A stretch of 64,000 nucleotides of DNA from NCBI RefSeq assembly GCF_000701265.1, contig NZ_KL370762.1, positions 34,223 through 98,222 of the forward strand, read 5' to 3'. The translations under genes were made by a program, and so were the position numbers. Position 1 is the stretch's first letter. Each line of letters opens with the position of its first letter. Source of the stretch: Legionella wadsworthii DSM 21896 = ATCC 33877. GTDB lineage: Bacteria; Pseudomonadota; Gammaproteobacteria; Legionellales; Legionellaceae. Below the pieces are notes generated by a model that was not told the origin of the DNA, did not search any database, and saw nothing but the letters and a program-made list of their open reading frames with translations. Shown here piece by piece: positions 19,289 to 30,172 of the stretch.

Positions 19289-20212
19289 GTGACGTCTTTA
19301 AAACGCATTAACTTAAATTTAATATTGCATCTAGATGCCTTGTTAACAGAAAAAAACGTCACTGCGGCAGCTGCTAAAGTATTTGTCAGCCAGCCTGCAA
19401 TGAGTTCCTCTTTAAAGCAGCTTAGAGAATTATTTAAAGATCCCCTACTGATACCTGGTAAAGGAAAATACCTACTCTCCCCAAAAGCGAAAGAATTACA
19501 GTCTCAATTAGAACAAATTATGTTGGATTTGAAAAATGTCTTAATGCCTGGTGAGCAGTTTGATCCCCTTCATTCAAAAAGATCATTTAAAATTGCGCTA
19601 CCCGATTATGTTGAATTAATCTTGCTGCCATCCTTAATGTCAGCCCTTGAAAAGCTTCCCCATATTGTCGTTGAAACCACTATTGAATCGATGGCTGATA
19701 ACCCACTATTTTTTGTTGATGATCATGTAGATATTGCCATTGGAGCCATTAATGAAAATACAATGTCCTCTCAACTTCAAGCGGAAAAATTATATGAAGA
19801 AGAAATCATTTGTTTTGGGAGCCATAAAAACCCTCTTTTAAGTCAGCCCATAGCTTTAAAAGATTATTTGGCCTGTAAACATATCGCTTTTAGTTTTAAT
19901 CCAGCAAGATACAGTCATTCAGCAGAATATTTACTCAAAAGAAAAAAAGTACGCAATGACATGCTCTTTGTAAAAAACATTTTGCCAGCCATTTTTGCAG
20001 TAGCAAATTCCGATACAGTTATTTCCACCGCCCCAAGTTTTTTAATTAACATTTTCGCAGAACAATTCAATTTGAAAATGCAACCGCTACCATTCGATCT
20101 GGAGCCGACCCCTATTTATCTCGTCATGCACAATAAAAGCCAATATGATGAGGGAGTACATTGGCTGGCCCAATTAATCAGTTCGAGCATTAAAAATTTG
20201 AACAAGTGGTGA
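19289..20212 (+). CDS. LysR-family transcriptional regulator
   Basis: 307 residues. The N-terminal winged helix-turn-helix (LDALLTEKNVTAAAAKVFVSQPAMSS region) begins almost at residue 10. A periplasmic-binding-protein-like effector domain follows (KIALPDYVELILLPSLMSAL). The start is GTG at 19289 with AAGGA upstream; an ATG at 19271 is in another frame. It sits 173 bp downstream of the RND pump on the same strand, so control of that pump is possible but not shown. The N-terminus resembles the NodD-like branch. Confidence 0.88.
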   Translation: MTSLKRINLNLILHLDALLTEKNVTAAAAKVFVSQPAMSSSLKQLRELFKDPLLIPGKGKYLLSPKAKELQSQLEQIMLDLKNVLMPGEQFDPLHSKRSFKIALPDYVELILLPSLMSALEKLPHIVVETTIESMADNPLFFVDDHVDIAIGAINENTMSSQLQAEKLYEEEIICFGSHKNPLLSQPIALKDYLACKHIAFSFNPARYSHSAEYLLKRKKVRNDMLFVKNILPAIFAVANSDTVISTAPSFLINIFAEQFNLKMQPLPFDLEPTPIYLVMHNKSQYDEGVHWLAQLISSSIKNLNKW

Positions 20213-20378
20213 AGGCACTGTTTAAAATTGTAACCTTAAATCACATAAGAAGTCCCATAAAAATTTTGTATACCTCGTATATTAATAATCCATTTTTTCT
20301 AAGGAGCCAAAGCCTTTATCATGCACTAATTGGTTATTGGAGAGCCATGTTCTCTATCAAAAATTTTTAGGCTTTAGA

Positions 20379-23162
20379 ATGAAATTTTCCACGCATGAAA
20401 AAAGAATGCGGCATCCACTTGCTAAGTTAATCCCGCAGATACTTTGGGAAACACTCTTTGTAAATGAGCTTCCTAATTATTTAATTCCATTAATGCAAGA
20501 GCACGATGAGCATTTATTAAACCAATTAATTGATGAAGCAAGACCAAAGAGGCCTTATTTTACAACCGATATGCTACGTATGTGGTTGGTGATTGTTTTG
20601 AGCCATCCTGAGCTCACTACAGAATCACTTCAACAAATAGCAGATAGAATAGGCATGACTGATCAAATGCTGTTTCACGCAGCAGTTTTATGGGGAAATA
20701 AGAATTATTTTAAATATTTGATGAAACAATATTCTAAATCTTCATTGAAATATATGATTACAGAGAATAATTATCACTTATTTATTCAATCAGCCCAACG
20801 TGGCGATCTATATATATTTAACAAAATATCTCAAATTTTACGTCCAAAATTGCAACAAATGATCGAGGCCAAAGAATTTTCAGCCTTTAAACTTGCAGCA
20901 GAAAACGGCCACTTATCAATTCTTAAATTCCTTGCTGAAAAAGCTCCTGAAAAACTGCAACAGATGATCCTTGCGGATAACTTTTTTGCTTTGAGACGTT
21001 CCGTAGAAAAAGGCCATTTGTCGGTTCTTAAATTCCTCGTTGAAAAAGCCTCCGAAAAACAGCAAGAGATGTATGCTGTATACCATTTATTATTTAGAAT
21101 TGCAGCGGCAGTCGGGCATCTATCCATTCTGCAATTCTTTGCTGAAAAATCAAAAGATAATCTGCAGGAGATGATTTCTTCTGGAAACTATTCTGCTTTT
21201 AAGGTTGCAGCAGCTGCAGGCCATCTATCAGTTCTTCAATTTTTAACTGAAAAAGCACCTGATGAACTTCCGGAGATGATCAAGGCTAATAACTATTTTG
21301 CTTTTAGGCACGCTGCTATAAATGGCTACCTACCCGTAGTTCAATATTTAGCAGAAATAGCACCTGAAAAATTGCAAGAGATGATTGCTGCGCAAAACTA
21401 TGCAAGTTTTAGATGCGCTGCTGCCGATGGCCGGTTATCTGTTATTAAATATCTATCCGAAAATGCACACGATATATTGCAAGACATGATCGAAGCAGAT
21501 AATTATGGAGTTATTCGTGGTGCTTTACAAAGAGAAAAAGAGACCCATCTTATCAACTATTTACTTTCTATTGCACATGCTTTTGCTTTTGCTGATCAGC
21601 ATTACAATGAATATTTTGTTCAGGTTTCTCTTTTTGTTACAAACAAACTTTCCGAGCTCCAACTCCAAAAAAGAACAGTTGAACAGGAAAATCCTTATGC
21701 AGTATTTGATATCACCAATCCTGATGAATCGAAACTTTTGTTTTATATATTAAGAAATCTCATAAGACAAAATGATCCAGCACGCAGGGATGATATTTTA
21801 TTTTTGTTGAACATTCCGTCGGTGAAAGCATTAGCCCATACCGAAGTGACCCCCCATAAATCTAATGAATTGTTACGTCTTGCTTTAAGTTTAGAGAATG
21901 AATCTGCAGCAGAAATTTTAATGGGGATTCCCGCAGTGCGCGAGATGGCCGTACAAAATAATTTTTATCGTCTTGAACAACAGTCTGGGTTGGATCTACA
22001 AGCTCTGGCTCAAGACAGAGAATCTGCAATGACAGCGCTCACCCAAGGTGAACAGCAACGTCTCAAAAAGGGGATCAATTATTATAAACCCATGCTCAAA
22101 CAAGCCAGCGTACAGTTTATCATGGAGGAGTTATACGCCATGCTTGCACAGCTATATGAGCAGAATCCCGCAAGCATCACAATCTTGAATCAAGATCATG
22201 CAACAACGATAGTGCTCCCCCTGCACTGGGAGGAATTGCAAAACCTTCATCTGGGTGAACCAGTTTATCATGAAGCTTTGAAAGCCTACTATCAACACAA
22301 AGCACATTCTGCATGGCGTTACTTATCCAAACCAAACCCATGGATGCATGAACATGCCAGCTATGTTTATGTCAATCCCTATAATACCCAGGAAAAGTGG
22401 TCGACTTTTGAAGAATATCAATCGCTCATCAGCATGCTTTATTTAGCAGTCCTCGATAAAACCATGCCATGTCTTGATAACCATACGTTCGAATCAAGAC
22501 TGGAACACTTCATAAACGAACTTGCTTTCATCGGACGCGCGCATAACTGGGACACTACCCGCAGTATTATTGCAGGCAACGGAGACGTTATTACGCAGGA
22601 ATTTGACGATCTTGAAGGCGACAGGCCAAGCTGTTTTTCGGGAGTAAAGCGCCGATTATTCCAATCAGTATTAGACCATCCTTTTTTCATGATTTTAACT
22701 GAAGACATCATCAAACAAGAAATTCGGGAGTTTGTACGGCAGCATTTTAAAGACAGCATTGATGATAAGAACCGTAATGCCATTAAAACTGCATGGGAAA
22801 AAGGGATCCTTCTGGAAGAGAGGACAAATGAAGACTGGGCAGCGTTAAACGCCATTGACATCTGCCAAGAGAAATTGGATGCCTTTATCCGTTCTTTAAA
22901 AAATAAATATGACAAAGAGCAGCTAGTATTTTTTATACCCTATATCAAAAACAAATTTGCACTTAATCCAGACAAAGAATTCCAACGCGCGCATCTTCTT
23001 AAATTTGGCTATCTTCACCTAGAGGAACTTTTCGAATCGAATTGCCAGAAAAAAGAGAAAAATCAAAGCGAGTTACAAGGCCTCAACCAATTTGGTCTGT
23101 TTGCCCCTGGAGAACCTTTATCCACTTTAGAGCACAGCACTCCGCGATGGCAAAATGAGTAA
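20379..23162 (+). CDS. Large ankyrin-like repeat protein, candidate Dot/Icm effector
   Basis: 927 residues from the ATG at 20379. Eight imperfect repeats of 35 residues begin about residue 126 (pattern MIxAxNYxAFRxAAxxGHLSVLKFLxEKAPEKLQE) and are ankyrin-like helix pairs. A long C-terminal part follows without repeats, containing FINELAFIGRAHNWDTTR and DRPSCFSGVKRRLF, which looks like a separate helical domain. There is no signal peptide. The frame is open upstream to a TTG at 20337, but neither start has a good ribosome site. A GGAG-ATG at 20339-20349 lies in another frame. Eukaryote-like repeats suggest a host-directed protein, which is inference. Confidence 0.8.
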   Translation: MKFSTHEKRMRHPLAKLIPQILWETLFVNELPNYLIPLMQEHDEHLLNQLIDEARPKRPYFTTDMLRMWLVIVLSHPELTTESLQQIADRIGMTDQMLFHAAVLWGNKNYFKYLMKQYSKSSLKYMITENNYHLFIQSAQRGDLYIFNKISQILRPKLQQMIEAKEFSAFKLAAENGHLSILKFLAEKAPEKLQQMILADNFFALRRSVEKGHLSVLKFLVEKASEKQQEMYAVYHLLFRIAAAVGHLSILQFFAEKSKDNLQEMISSGNYSAFKVAAAAGHLSVLQFLTEKAPDELPEMIKANNYFAFRHAAINGYLPVVQYLAEIAPEKLQEMIAAQNYASFRCAAADGRLSVIKYLSENAHDILQDMIEADNYGVIRGALQREKETHLINYLLSIAHAFAFADQHYNEYFVQVSLFVTNKLSELQLQKRTVEQENPYAVFDITNPDESKLLFYILRNLIRQNDPARRDDILFLLNIPSVKALAHTEVTPHKSNELLRLALSLENESAAEILMGIPAVREMAVQNNFYRLEQQSGLDLQALAQDRESAMTALTQGEQQRLKKGINYYKPMLKQASVQFIMEELYAMLAQLYEQNPASITILNQDHATTIVLPLHWEELQNLHLGEPVYHEALKAYYQHKAHSAWRYLSKPNPWMHEHASYVYVNPYNTQEKWSTFEEYQSLISMLYLAVLDKTMPCLDNHTFESRLEHFINELAFIGRAHNWDTTRSIIAGNGDVITQEFDDLEGDRPSCFSGVKRRLFQSVLDHPFFMILTEDIIKQEIREFVRQHFKDSIDDKNRNAIKTAWEKGILLEERTNEDWAALNAIDICQEKLDAFIRSLKNKYDKEQLVFFIPYIKNKFALNPDKEFQRAHLLKFGYLHLEELFESNCQKKEKNQSELQGLNQFGLFAPGEPLSTLEHSTPRWQNE

Positions 23163-23350
23163 TCCATAGAAAATATTAAAATAGAAATGGAAAGTCTCTT
23201 TTTATGCCAAAACGGACAGCCTTATATAAAATTTAAGACAATTTATTTACCCCCTTTCATTCGTTAAAACAACTTGATAATGCCCCCAATAATATCAACT
23301 TATGACTTAATTTATGGTACCATTTCGCTTTTATCAGTACAGGTTTAATC

Positions 23351-26116
23351 ATGGATAAAGTCTATTCCCCTGAAGCAATTGAGAAAGAATGCTATAAAAA
23401 TTGGGAAAATCATCATTATTTCCAACCTCATGGTGATGGAAAAAGATATTGCATCATGCTTCCTCCACCGAATGTCACCGGTAGTTTGCACATGGGTCAT
23501 GGCTTTCAACATACGATTATGGATGCTTTGACTCGTTACCATCGAATGCTTGGTAATAAGACCTTATGGCAACCAGGTACTGATCACGCAGGTATATCCA
23601 CGCAACTTGTAGTAGAGCGGCAACTTGAAGCAACAGGTATTACCCGTAAAGATATGAGCCGTGAGGAATTTTTAGAGCGGGTGTGGCAATGGAAAAATGA
23701 GTCAGGTAATACAATTACCCAACAAATGCGCCGTCTGGGTGCTTCGGTAGACTGGAGCCGTGAACGATTCACTATGGATGAGGGCTTATCAGCGGCTGTG
23801 CAAAAAGTATTTGTACAACTTTATGATGAAGGCCTTATTTATCGGGGTACCCGTTTGGTGAATTGGGATCCTAAATTAGGTACTGCCGTATCAGATCTTG
23901 AAGTGCTTTCTGAAGAAGAAGATGGTTTTCTTTGGCATATCCGCTACCCTGTTGTTAATTCCAACGAGTCGCTTATCGTTGCTACGACACGTCCAGAAAC
24001 CATGTTAGGGGATACAGCAGTTGCTGTACATCCTGAAGACCCACGCTTCAAACATCTTATTGGTCAATATGTTCAACTCCCGCTTTGCGACCGAACTATT
24101 CCTATCATTGCTGATGAATATGTGGATAAAGAATTTGGGAGCGGCTGTGTTAAAATTACTCCAGCTCATGATTTTAATGATCATGAAGTAGGCAAACGTC
24201 ATCAGCTACCGGTGATCAACATCTTAACTAAAAAAGCTTCAATCAATAAAAATGCGCCTTTAAAGTATCAAGGCATGGATCGATTTATTGCTCGGGAACA
24301 AATTGTTAAAGATCTCGAGGATGCAGGCTTCCTGGTTAAAACAGAGCCCCATAAATTAAAAGTACCTCGCGGTGAAAAATCCCATGTGGTTATTGAGCCG
24401 CTGCTCACGGATCAATGGTATGTCAAAACACAACCACTGGCTGAACCCGCAATCGCGGCTGTAAAAAATGGCGAGATCCGTTTTATTCCTGAAACTTGGA
24501 GCAAAACCTATTTTCAATGGATGGATAACATTGAAGATTGGTGTATCAGCCGTCAACTATGGTGGGGGCACCGTATACCTGCATGGTATGACAGCAATGG
24601 TAACGTCTATGTAGGGTACAGTGAAAATGATGTACGTTTTAAATATCAGATTAAAGACGCAACAGTACTAAAACAAGATGAAGATGTCCTTGATACCTGG
24701 TTTTCTTCAGCGCTCTGGCCTTTTTCAACTTTAGGTTGGCCTGAGAGAACGCCTGAATTAGAACAATTCTACCCCACTTCAGTTCTTGTTACGGGATTTG
24801 ATATCATCTTTTTCTGGGTAGCCCGGATGATTATGATGGGTTTAAAATTTACTGGAAAAATTCCTTTCAAAGAAGTGTTCATTACCGGCTTAATCCGTGA
24901 CAGTGAAGGACATAAAATGTCAAAATCCAAGGGAAACGTGCTTGATCCATTGGATATAGTGGATGGAATTGATCTCGAATCCCTGATTGCAAAACGCACT
25001 TCTAATTTAATGCTGCAATCTGTGCGGGACAAAATTATTAAAAATACCCGTAAGGAATTTCCTGAAGGCATTAGCGCATATGGTACAGATGCACTTCGCT
25101 TTACCTATTGTTCCCTTGCATCCACCGGCCGTAATGTGCGGTTTGATATAGGGCGAGTTGAGGGCTATCGCAATTTTTGTAATAAATTGTGGAATGCTGC
25201 ACGGTATGTCATGCTGAATACTAATGAAGAGCAAATTGAATTTGATGACGGCGCCTTTCAATATACTCCAGCCGATCAATGGATCTTATCAAGGTTACAA
25301 CACATCATCAGTAAAGTTCATCATTATTTTGAAACCTATCGGTTCGATTTATTATCCAATACGATTTATGAGTTTGTTTGGCATGAATATTGTGACTGGT
25401 ATTTGGAACTATCCAAGCCGATTCTACAAGATGAACACGCATTGAGTGCATTAAAAAGAGGCACTCGAAGAACCTTAATTCATGTTTTGGATCAAATTCT
25501 TAAACTGCTGCACCCTTTAATGCCTTTCATTACAGAGGAAATTTGGCAGCGAACCACGAAACTAACCAGTGAGGATGGCTCAAGCATCATGGTGAGTGCT
25601 TATCCTCAGGTGAATCAAGAGTTTATCAATAGTACCATTGAAGAAGAGCTGGAATGGGTAAAATCAGCGATACAAGCAGTACGTACGATTCGTAGTGAAA
25701 TGTCTATCTCACCCGCGAAACTGATTCCACTATACATTCGAAATAGTACGTCCATGCTCAAAGATAGGGTTGAAAAATACCAACATACCCTAAAAGCACT
25801 GAGTAAACTCAGTCAAATTCACTTTTTGGGAGCGGAAGAAAAAGTTCCTGTGTCGGCAACCGCTGTGTTAGGCGAAATTGAATTGCTGCTTCCCATGGCT
25901 GATTTAATTGATAAAGAAGCAGAATTAGCTCGTTTGTCTAAAGAAATGGCCAAATTAGATAAAGACATCAGTCTGGCTGAGGGTAAATTAAATAATCCTA
26001 AATTTACTGATAAAGCGCCTATTGAAATTATTGCCAAAGAAAGAGAAAAATTAGCCCAGGCCCAGCAGACTAAAGAAAAGCTGATGCAACATAAAATTCG
26101 AGTTGAATCTCTTTAA
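23351..26116 (+). CDS. valS: Valyl-tRNA synthetase
   Basis: Charges tRNA-Val. A class I synthetase of 921 residues with HIGH-type HMGH at 47-50 within [15 protein letters not shown], and KMSKS at 522-526. An editing CP1 domain with [11 protein letters not shown] lies between. The C-terminal anticodon-binding region and the coiled-coil arm ([16 protein letters not shown]) are complete. It is a single gene followed by a palindromic repeat and convergent with the OPT transporter gene. Confidence 0.96.
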   Translation: MDKVYSPEAIEKECYKNWENHHYFQPHGDGKRYCIMLPPPNVTGSLHMGHGFQHTIMDALTRYHRMLGNKTLWQPGTDHAGISTQLVVERQLEATGITRKDMSREEFLERVWQWKNESGNTITQQMRRLGASVDWSRERFTMDEGLSAAVQKVFVQLYDEGLIYRGTRLVNWDPKLGTAVSDLEVLSEEEDGFLWHIRYPVVNSNESLIVATTRPETMLGDTAVAVHPEDPRFKHLIGQYVQLPLCDRTIPIIADEYVDKEFGSGCVKITPAHDFNDHEVGKRHQLPVINILTKKASINKNAPLKYQGMDRFIAREQIVKDLEDAGFLVKTEPHKLKVPRGEKSHVVIEPLLTDQWYVKTQPLAEPAIAAVKNGEIRFIPETWSKTYFQWMDNIEDWCISRQLWWGHRIPAWYDSNGNVYVGYSENDVRFKYQIKDATVLKQDEDVLDTWFSSALWPFSTLGWPERTPELEQFYPTSVLVTGFDIIFFWVARMIMMGLKFTGKIPFKEVFITGLIRDSEGHKMSKSKGNVLDPLDIVDGIDLESLIAKRTSNLMLQSVRDKIIKNTRKEFPEGISAYGTDALRFTYCSLASTGRNVRFDIGRVEGYRNFCNKLWNAARYVMLNTNEEQIEFDDGAFQYTPADQWILSRLQHIISKVHHYFETYRFDLLSNTIYEFVWHEYCDWYLELSKPILQDEHALSALKRGTRRTLIHVLDQILKLLHPLMPFITEEIWQRTTKLTSEDGSSIMVSAYPQVNQEFINSTIEEELEWVKSAIQAVRTIRSEMSISPAKLIPLYIRNSTSMLKDRVEKYQHTLKALSKLSQIHFLGAEEKVPVSATAVLGEIELLLPMADLIDKEAELARLSKEMAKLDKDISLAEGKLNNPKFTDKAPIEIIAKEREKLAQAQQTKEKLMQHKIRVESL

Positions 26117-26137
26117 ATCCCCTTCCTACTAGTTCTA

Positions 26138-26161
26138 AATCCCGCGGACAAGCCGCGGGGA
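26138..26161 (+). repeat. Dispersed GC-rich palindrome, copy 6
   Basis: AATCCCGCGG, loop ACAAG, CCGCGGGG. It lies between the convergent valS and OPT genes, where it could also serve as a terminator stem. Confidence 0.8.
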
Positions 26162-26249
26162 ATAAACAGCTAATTAGATCTGTTGTTATGCACCTTAAGC
26201 CATTCCATCCAAACAAGTGTTCGGTTGATCATGTCGGGAGCCGAGTTGA

Positions 26250-28256
26250 TTAAACAGCTGAATCATCTTTTCCAACGACCCGATGATAAATCCACCATGC
26301 TAACAACAGTGTGGTGATAACCCCAAAATAAGCCCCTGTATTCTTCCATCCAGGTCCCACGAGTTGCAAAGCGTCTGGACTTTGAAAAATGGAAAAGGGA
26401 ATAGCGAGCAATACATCCATGATTGCAGACCCAGCAACCAAACCGCAAGCAATTAAAGTTCCTTTTTGTTTATGAATGATTGCATCCTCTTTAATCGGAT
26501 ATGTTTTCTTCAATCGTTTTCTAACCAATAAGGCAATAATACCCCCGATAAATAGTGGAAAAGATGAGGAAAGAGGTAAGTACATCCCAATTGCAATCCC
26601 TAAAATTGAAAAATTAATAAAACGTTTCAATTGGAAAAAATAATTGATAAATAAAGTGACCAAAATAATTGCCGATCCAATGAACATCATAGTCCAAGGT
26701 AATGAATTCCTGAAAACTGCCTCGGTGATTGCAGCCATTAAAGCAGCAGTAGGGGCTGGTAATGACTGGGTAACATCCATACCTGCATGAGGCATTACTC
26801 CCGCAATTCCATACACATTGAATAACAGCTGCATCACTGGAGGAATAACTAGAGAAGAAATGACTACACCCAGCAATAGCATCAATTGTTGTTTCCATGG
26901 AGTCGCACCAACAAGCTGCCCTACTTTAAGATCTTGGGTGTTATCATTGGCAATAGCTGCAATTCCTGTCACTACAGATCCAATGATAATGGTAATCGCT
27001 TCTGCTGCTTGAATTTGCTGGGGACTGAGGGGTAATGGCAAAAAGTGGTCAATGGCAATTAACAAAAGCCATGCGGCAAAAAGCATTCCTGAAATCACTA
27101 CGGAGCTGCCTGGGCTTGCTGTCACACCCACCATTCCTGAAAAATAAGCTGTAATGACTGAAAAAATAAAACCAATAAATAAGACATAGAGTACAGCAAG
27201 AAAAACGATGGAAGGTGAATACTCATTGTCCAATCCCACTTGTCCTAAAGGAAGTACCAATTGAAAAAAAAGAAATAAAATTGCCGCAAAAGCCCCAGTT
27301 CCAATTAAAATATAGGGCAATGGAATGTCTTTATCTATTCGGGGTAATCGCGTATCAGCCCTACCTTTGGCCATATAAGTCGTAAGTGAATTTTGTATGC
27401 TTCTGGACAGGGGTTTCACTAATTTTAAGAAAGTCCAAACTCCTGCAAATAACATAGCCCCAATTCCTAAATAGCGCATTTCACTGTTCCATAATAAGGA
27501 TGCAGCTTGTTCCGGATTATGATTTAGAAATTCTGGGAAATAAAGACTAACGAGGGGCATTGCGATTAACCAGGAAATGACAGCCCCTAGAAAAATACTG
27601 AATGCCATATCAAAGCCAACAAGATAGCCTGCTCCGATCATGGTTGCGGAAAATCCTGCCCCTATTCCAAATAAGGAACGTTTGACCACAAACCAGTAAC
27701 CCCAACTGTTGGCAATCACTTTAAACCCTGTTTGTAATAATTCGAGCCCCGCCCCTACTGCGCCTCCAAGTAATATATCCTTAAGTCCATTTTTCTCAAC
27801 AGAGGATTTTAATACTTCCGCAATTGCTGTGCCTTCTGGAAATTTTAATGACCGATCATGTACCAGGATACGGCGTAAAGGGATGGAGAATAATACCCCT
27901 AAAACGCCACCACAAAATGCAATAAAGAAATTAGTTAAGTAATCAAAATGGTTCCAAAAACCAATAATGATTAATGCAGGAATGGTGTAAACAATTCCTC
28001 CAGCTACGGCCTCACCGGCAGAAGCTGCTGTTTGGACTGCATTGTTTTCTAAAATGGTTGAGTTTTTAAAAAAGCGTAAAATACCCATGGAGATAATTGC
28101 AGCCGGTATGGATGCAGAGGTTAAAATCCCCAATTTTAAGGCGAGATAAGCATTCGACATCGCCAACAAGACGGTCAATAAAATGGCAAGAATTACCACT
28201 CGAAATGTAAGTTCAGCGACCTTTTTGTCGGCAGGTATAAAAGGAATATCAGCCAT
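26250..28256 (-). CDS. OPT-family oligopeptide transporter
   Basis: A 668-residue inner-membrane protein with some 14-16 hydrophobic segments. Family landmarks are the N-terminal ELTFRVVILAILLTVLLA, the NAVQTAASAGEAVAGG motif near 80, and SLYFPEFLNHNPEQAASLLWNSEM. Bacterial OPT members import peptides or metal chelates; the substrate here is unknown. The ATG at 28256 shares a base with the preceding gene's stop (TAATG) and follows GGGG, so I chose it over a TTG 12 bp upstream. It is the last gene of the SDR-hutI-DUF3298-OPT run. Confidence 0.9.
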   Translation of the reverse strand: MADIPFIPADKKVAELTFRVVILAILLTVLLAMSNAYLALKLGILTSASIPAAIISMGILRFFKNSTILENNAVQTAASAGEAVAGGIVYTIPALIIIGFWNHFDYLTNFFIAFCGGVLGVLFSIPLRRILVHDRSLKFPEGTAIAEVLKSSVEKNGLKDILLGGAVGAGLELLQTGFKVIANSWGYWFVVKRSLFGIGAGFSATMIGAGYLVGFDMAFSIFLGAVISWLIAMPLVSLYFPEFLNHNPEQAASLLWNSEMRYLGIGAMLFAGVWTFLKLVKPLSRSIQNSLTTYMAKGRADTRLPRIDKDIPLPYILIGTGAFAAILFLFFQLVLPLGQVGLDNEYSPSIVFLAVLYVLFIGFIFSVITAYFSGMVGVTASPGSSVVISGMLFAAWLLLIAIDHFLPLPLSPQQIQAAEAITIIIGSVVTGIAAIANDNTQDLKVGQLVGATPWKQQLMLLLGVVISSLVIPPVMQLLFNVYGIAGVMPHAGMDVTQSLPAPTAALMAAITEAVFRNSLPWTMMFIGSAIILVTLFINYFFQLKRFINFSILGIAIGMYLPLSSSFPLFIGGIIALLVRKRLKKTYPIKEDAIIHKQKGTLIACGLVAGSAIMDVLLAIPFSIFQSPDALQLVGPGWKNTGAYFGVITTLLLAWWIYHRVVGKDDSAV

Positions 28257-28939
28257 TAACGACCCCAAACAGTATGCATTATTTCTGGTTTTACGAGAGT
28301 AGATATTTGTGACAAAGGAATTTCAACGGTTTGTGGGCCATAAACATATGCAGCCACTTGATAAGTATCAAAAATAACATGGATTCCATTGGGTGCAAAA
28401 GACCAGTTTCTATAGTTCTTTTCAGTAGGTTTCGTACCTTCTTCCATCCATTTCTTATCTGAAAAATTTTTATCAGTCATTTTTTTTCTGCAAAAATCGG
28501 CAATGGGTTGTAAATAGTTCAGTTCCGGACGAAATAAATCAGATAAGTTTACCTGATGGCCATTGATGAAATTCAATACCACCACTGTATTGGAAGGATG
28601 CGCTGCCCCTCGATGATATATGGATATTTGAAACAAAACACTATAAACACTCTTTGATTTAAAAGGTAAAGAGTAAGTGATATTCAAACCTGATTTTCCC
28701 GGGAGACCTGCTGGAACATCCGTATCCGCATCAATTTCTTTAAAAAAGTTTTTTTTAGTTTTTTCGATGAAATCTTGTACTGCTGCATTGATGCGAACAT
28801 CCTTAAATCCTTGGGGGTATTTCACATCAATCACATATACTGGGGTTTCTTTCTTAATGGATGTGGGATTAATAGCCCAAACAGAGAAAGAAGCGACGAT
28901 TAAAAAAATAGAAAAAATCGTTTTCAGTAGTTTTAACAT
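28256..28939 (-). CDS. Exported DUF3298/RsiV-like protein
   Basis: 227 residues with an N-terminal signal segment (LLKTIFSIFLIVASFSVWA). A domain of the DUF3298/DUF4163 type follows, seen in YPLPFKSKSVYSVLF-like strands, YHRGAAHPSNTVVVLNF, VNLSDLFRP and the NWSFAPNGIHVIFDTYQVAAYVYGP region. The family is also found in the lysozyme-binding anti-sigma factor RsiV and in periplasmic proteins. No sigma factor gene is nearby. It starts nine bases after hutI and overlaps the OPT gene by one base. Confidence 0.78.
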   Translation of the reverse strand: MLKLLKTIFSIFLIVASFSVWAINPTSIKKETPVYVIDVKYPQGFKDVRINAAVQDFIEKTKKNFFKEIDADTDVPAGLPGKSGLNITYSLPFKSKSVYSVLFQISIYHRGAAHPSNTVVVLNFINGHQVNLSDLFRPELNYLQPIADFCRKKMTDKNFSDKKWMEEGTKPTEKNYRNWSFAPNGIHVIFDTYQVAAYVYGPQTVEIPLSQISTLVKPEIMHTVWGR

Positions 28940-28948
28940 ATTGTATTC

Positions 28949-30172
28949 CTAGTAATTATCCCGTGTAGATACCCACTCCCCTGCGATCATCATCCGATGC
29001 GGTATGGGATAGGCAAAATAATAACATAGAGCAGCACTGTCACTAACAGACCATAATATCAAATCAGCTTTCTTACCCTCAGCAATAGTTCCTGTTTCAT
29101 GTTGCAAACCCAATGCTTTGGCTGCGTGTGAGGTAACGCCCATTAAAGCTTCAGGTACCGTGAGAGAAAAAAATTGACAAGCCATACTCATCATCAATCG
29201 TATTGACGTAGTGGGCGAGGAGCCTGGGTTACAATCTGTAGCTACTGCCATATCTACTCCAGCTTCTCTCAGTAACTCGATGGGGGGCTTTTGTTTTTCG
29301 CGTAAAAAGTAGTAAGCACCAGGAAGCAAAACAGCAACAGTTTTTGCTTCAGCCATGGCATACGCGGACTTTTCATCTAAAAATTCCAAGTGATCGCACG
29401 ATAGAGCGCCAAGGGCTGCCGAAAGTTTACTTGCTCCAAGATTGGATAATTGTTCTGCATGACATTTTATCGGTAAATTTAATTTGCGTGCCGCATGAAA
29501 AACTTGCTCTGTCTGTTTGAGTGAAAATGCGATTGATTCGCAAAAAACATCGACTGCATCCACCAAATTTTCTTCACATAATGCAGGAAGCATCTCGTCA
29601 CAAAGAACATCAATATAAGCCTGGGAATTACCCTGAAACTCCGGGCCTATCGCGTGGGCGCCAAGAAAGGTTTTTTGCACCCTTAATCCCGTAAGCTCAC
29701 CTAAATGTTTTGCAACGCGGAGCATTTTCATTTCGCTCTTTGAATCTAATCCATAACCAGATTTGATTTCGACTGTGGTTACACCATCAGCTCGTAAAGC
29801 TAAAATTCGCGGAAGTGATTGTTGCGTCAATTCCTCTTCAGAGGCAGCTCGGGTCAGGTTTACTGTGGATAGTATGCCACCGCCCTTTTTGGCAATATCA
29901 GCATAACTCATTCCAGCCAATTTCATTTGAAATTCGGTTGCGCGGTTTCCGGCATAAACTAAATGAGTATGACAATCAATAAGGCCAGGAGTGATTAACT
30001 GCCCCCGGCAATCTTCTTTATTTTCTGCTGTATTAAAGTGCATAGGAATTTGCTCTAGATCGCCACACCAAACAATCCGATCATTTTTAATCGCTATTGC
30101 CTGCTGTGTCCGCTCATTACCCTGAGCATCAATGGTCGTTGCATTTAATAATAATTTGTCACAAGCAGACAT
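28949..30172 (-). CDS. hutI: Imidazolonepropionase
   Basis: Third step of histidine degradation: hydrolyses imidazolone-5-propionate to N-formimino-glutamate. From the ATG at 30172 it has 407 residues. The metal site of this amidohydrolase is intact: HTH in [19 protein letters not shown], and the Asp of [11 protein letters not shown]. The start overlaps the SDR stop as TAATG. hutG lies divergently about 1 kb away. hutH and hutU are not in the window. Confidence 0.94.
   Translation of the reverse strand: MSACDKLLLNATTIDAQGNERTQQAIAIKNDRIVWCGDLEQIPMHFNTAENKEDCRGQLITPGLIDCHTHLVYAGNRATEFQMKLAGMSYADIAKKGGGILSTVNLTRAASEEELTQQSLPRILALRADGVTTVEIKSGYGLDSKSEMKMLRVAKHLGELTGLRVQKTFLGAHAIGPEFQGNSQAYIDVLCDEMLPALCEENLVDAVDVFCESIAFSLKQTEQVFHAARKLNLPIKCHAEQLSNLGASKLSAALGALSCDHLEFLDEKSAYAMAEAKTVAVLLPGAYYFLREKQKPPIELLREAGVDMAVATDCNPGSSPTTSIRLMMSMACQFFSLTVPEALMGVTSHAAKALGLQHETGTIAEGKKADLILWSVSDSAALCYYFAYPIPHRMMIAGEWVSTRDNY

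Noticed and set aside
23274..23340. Promoter TTGATA...TATGGT upstream of valS
   Set aside because: Spacing between the boxes does not fit a sigma-70 promoter, so I did not list it.
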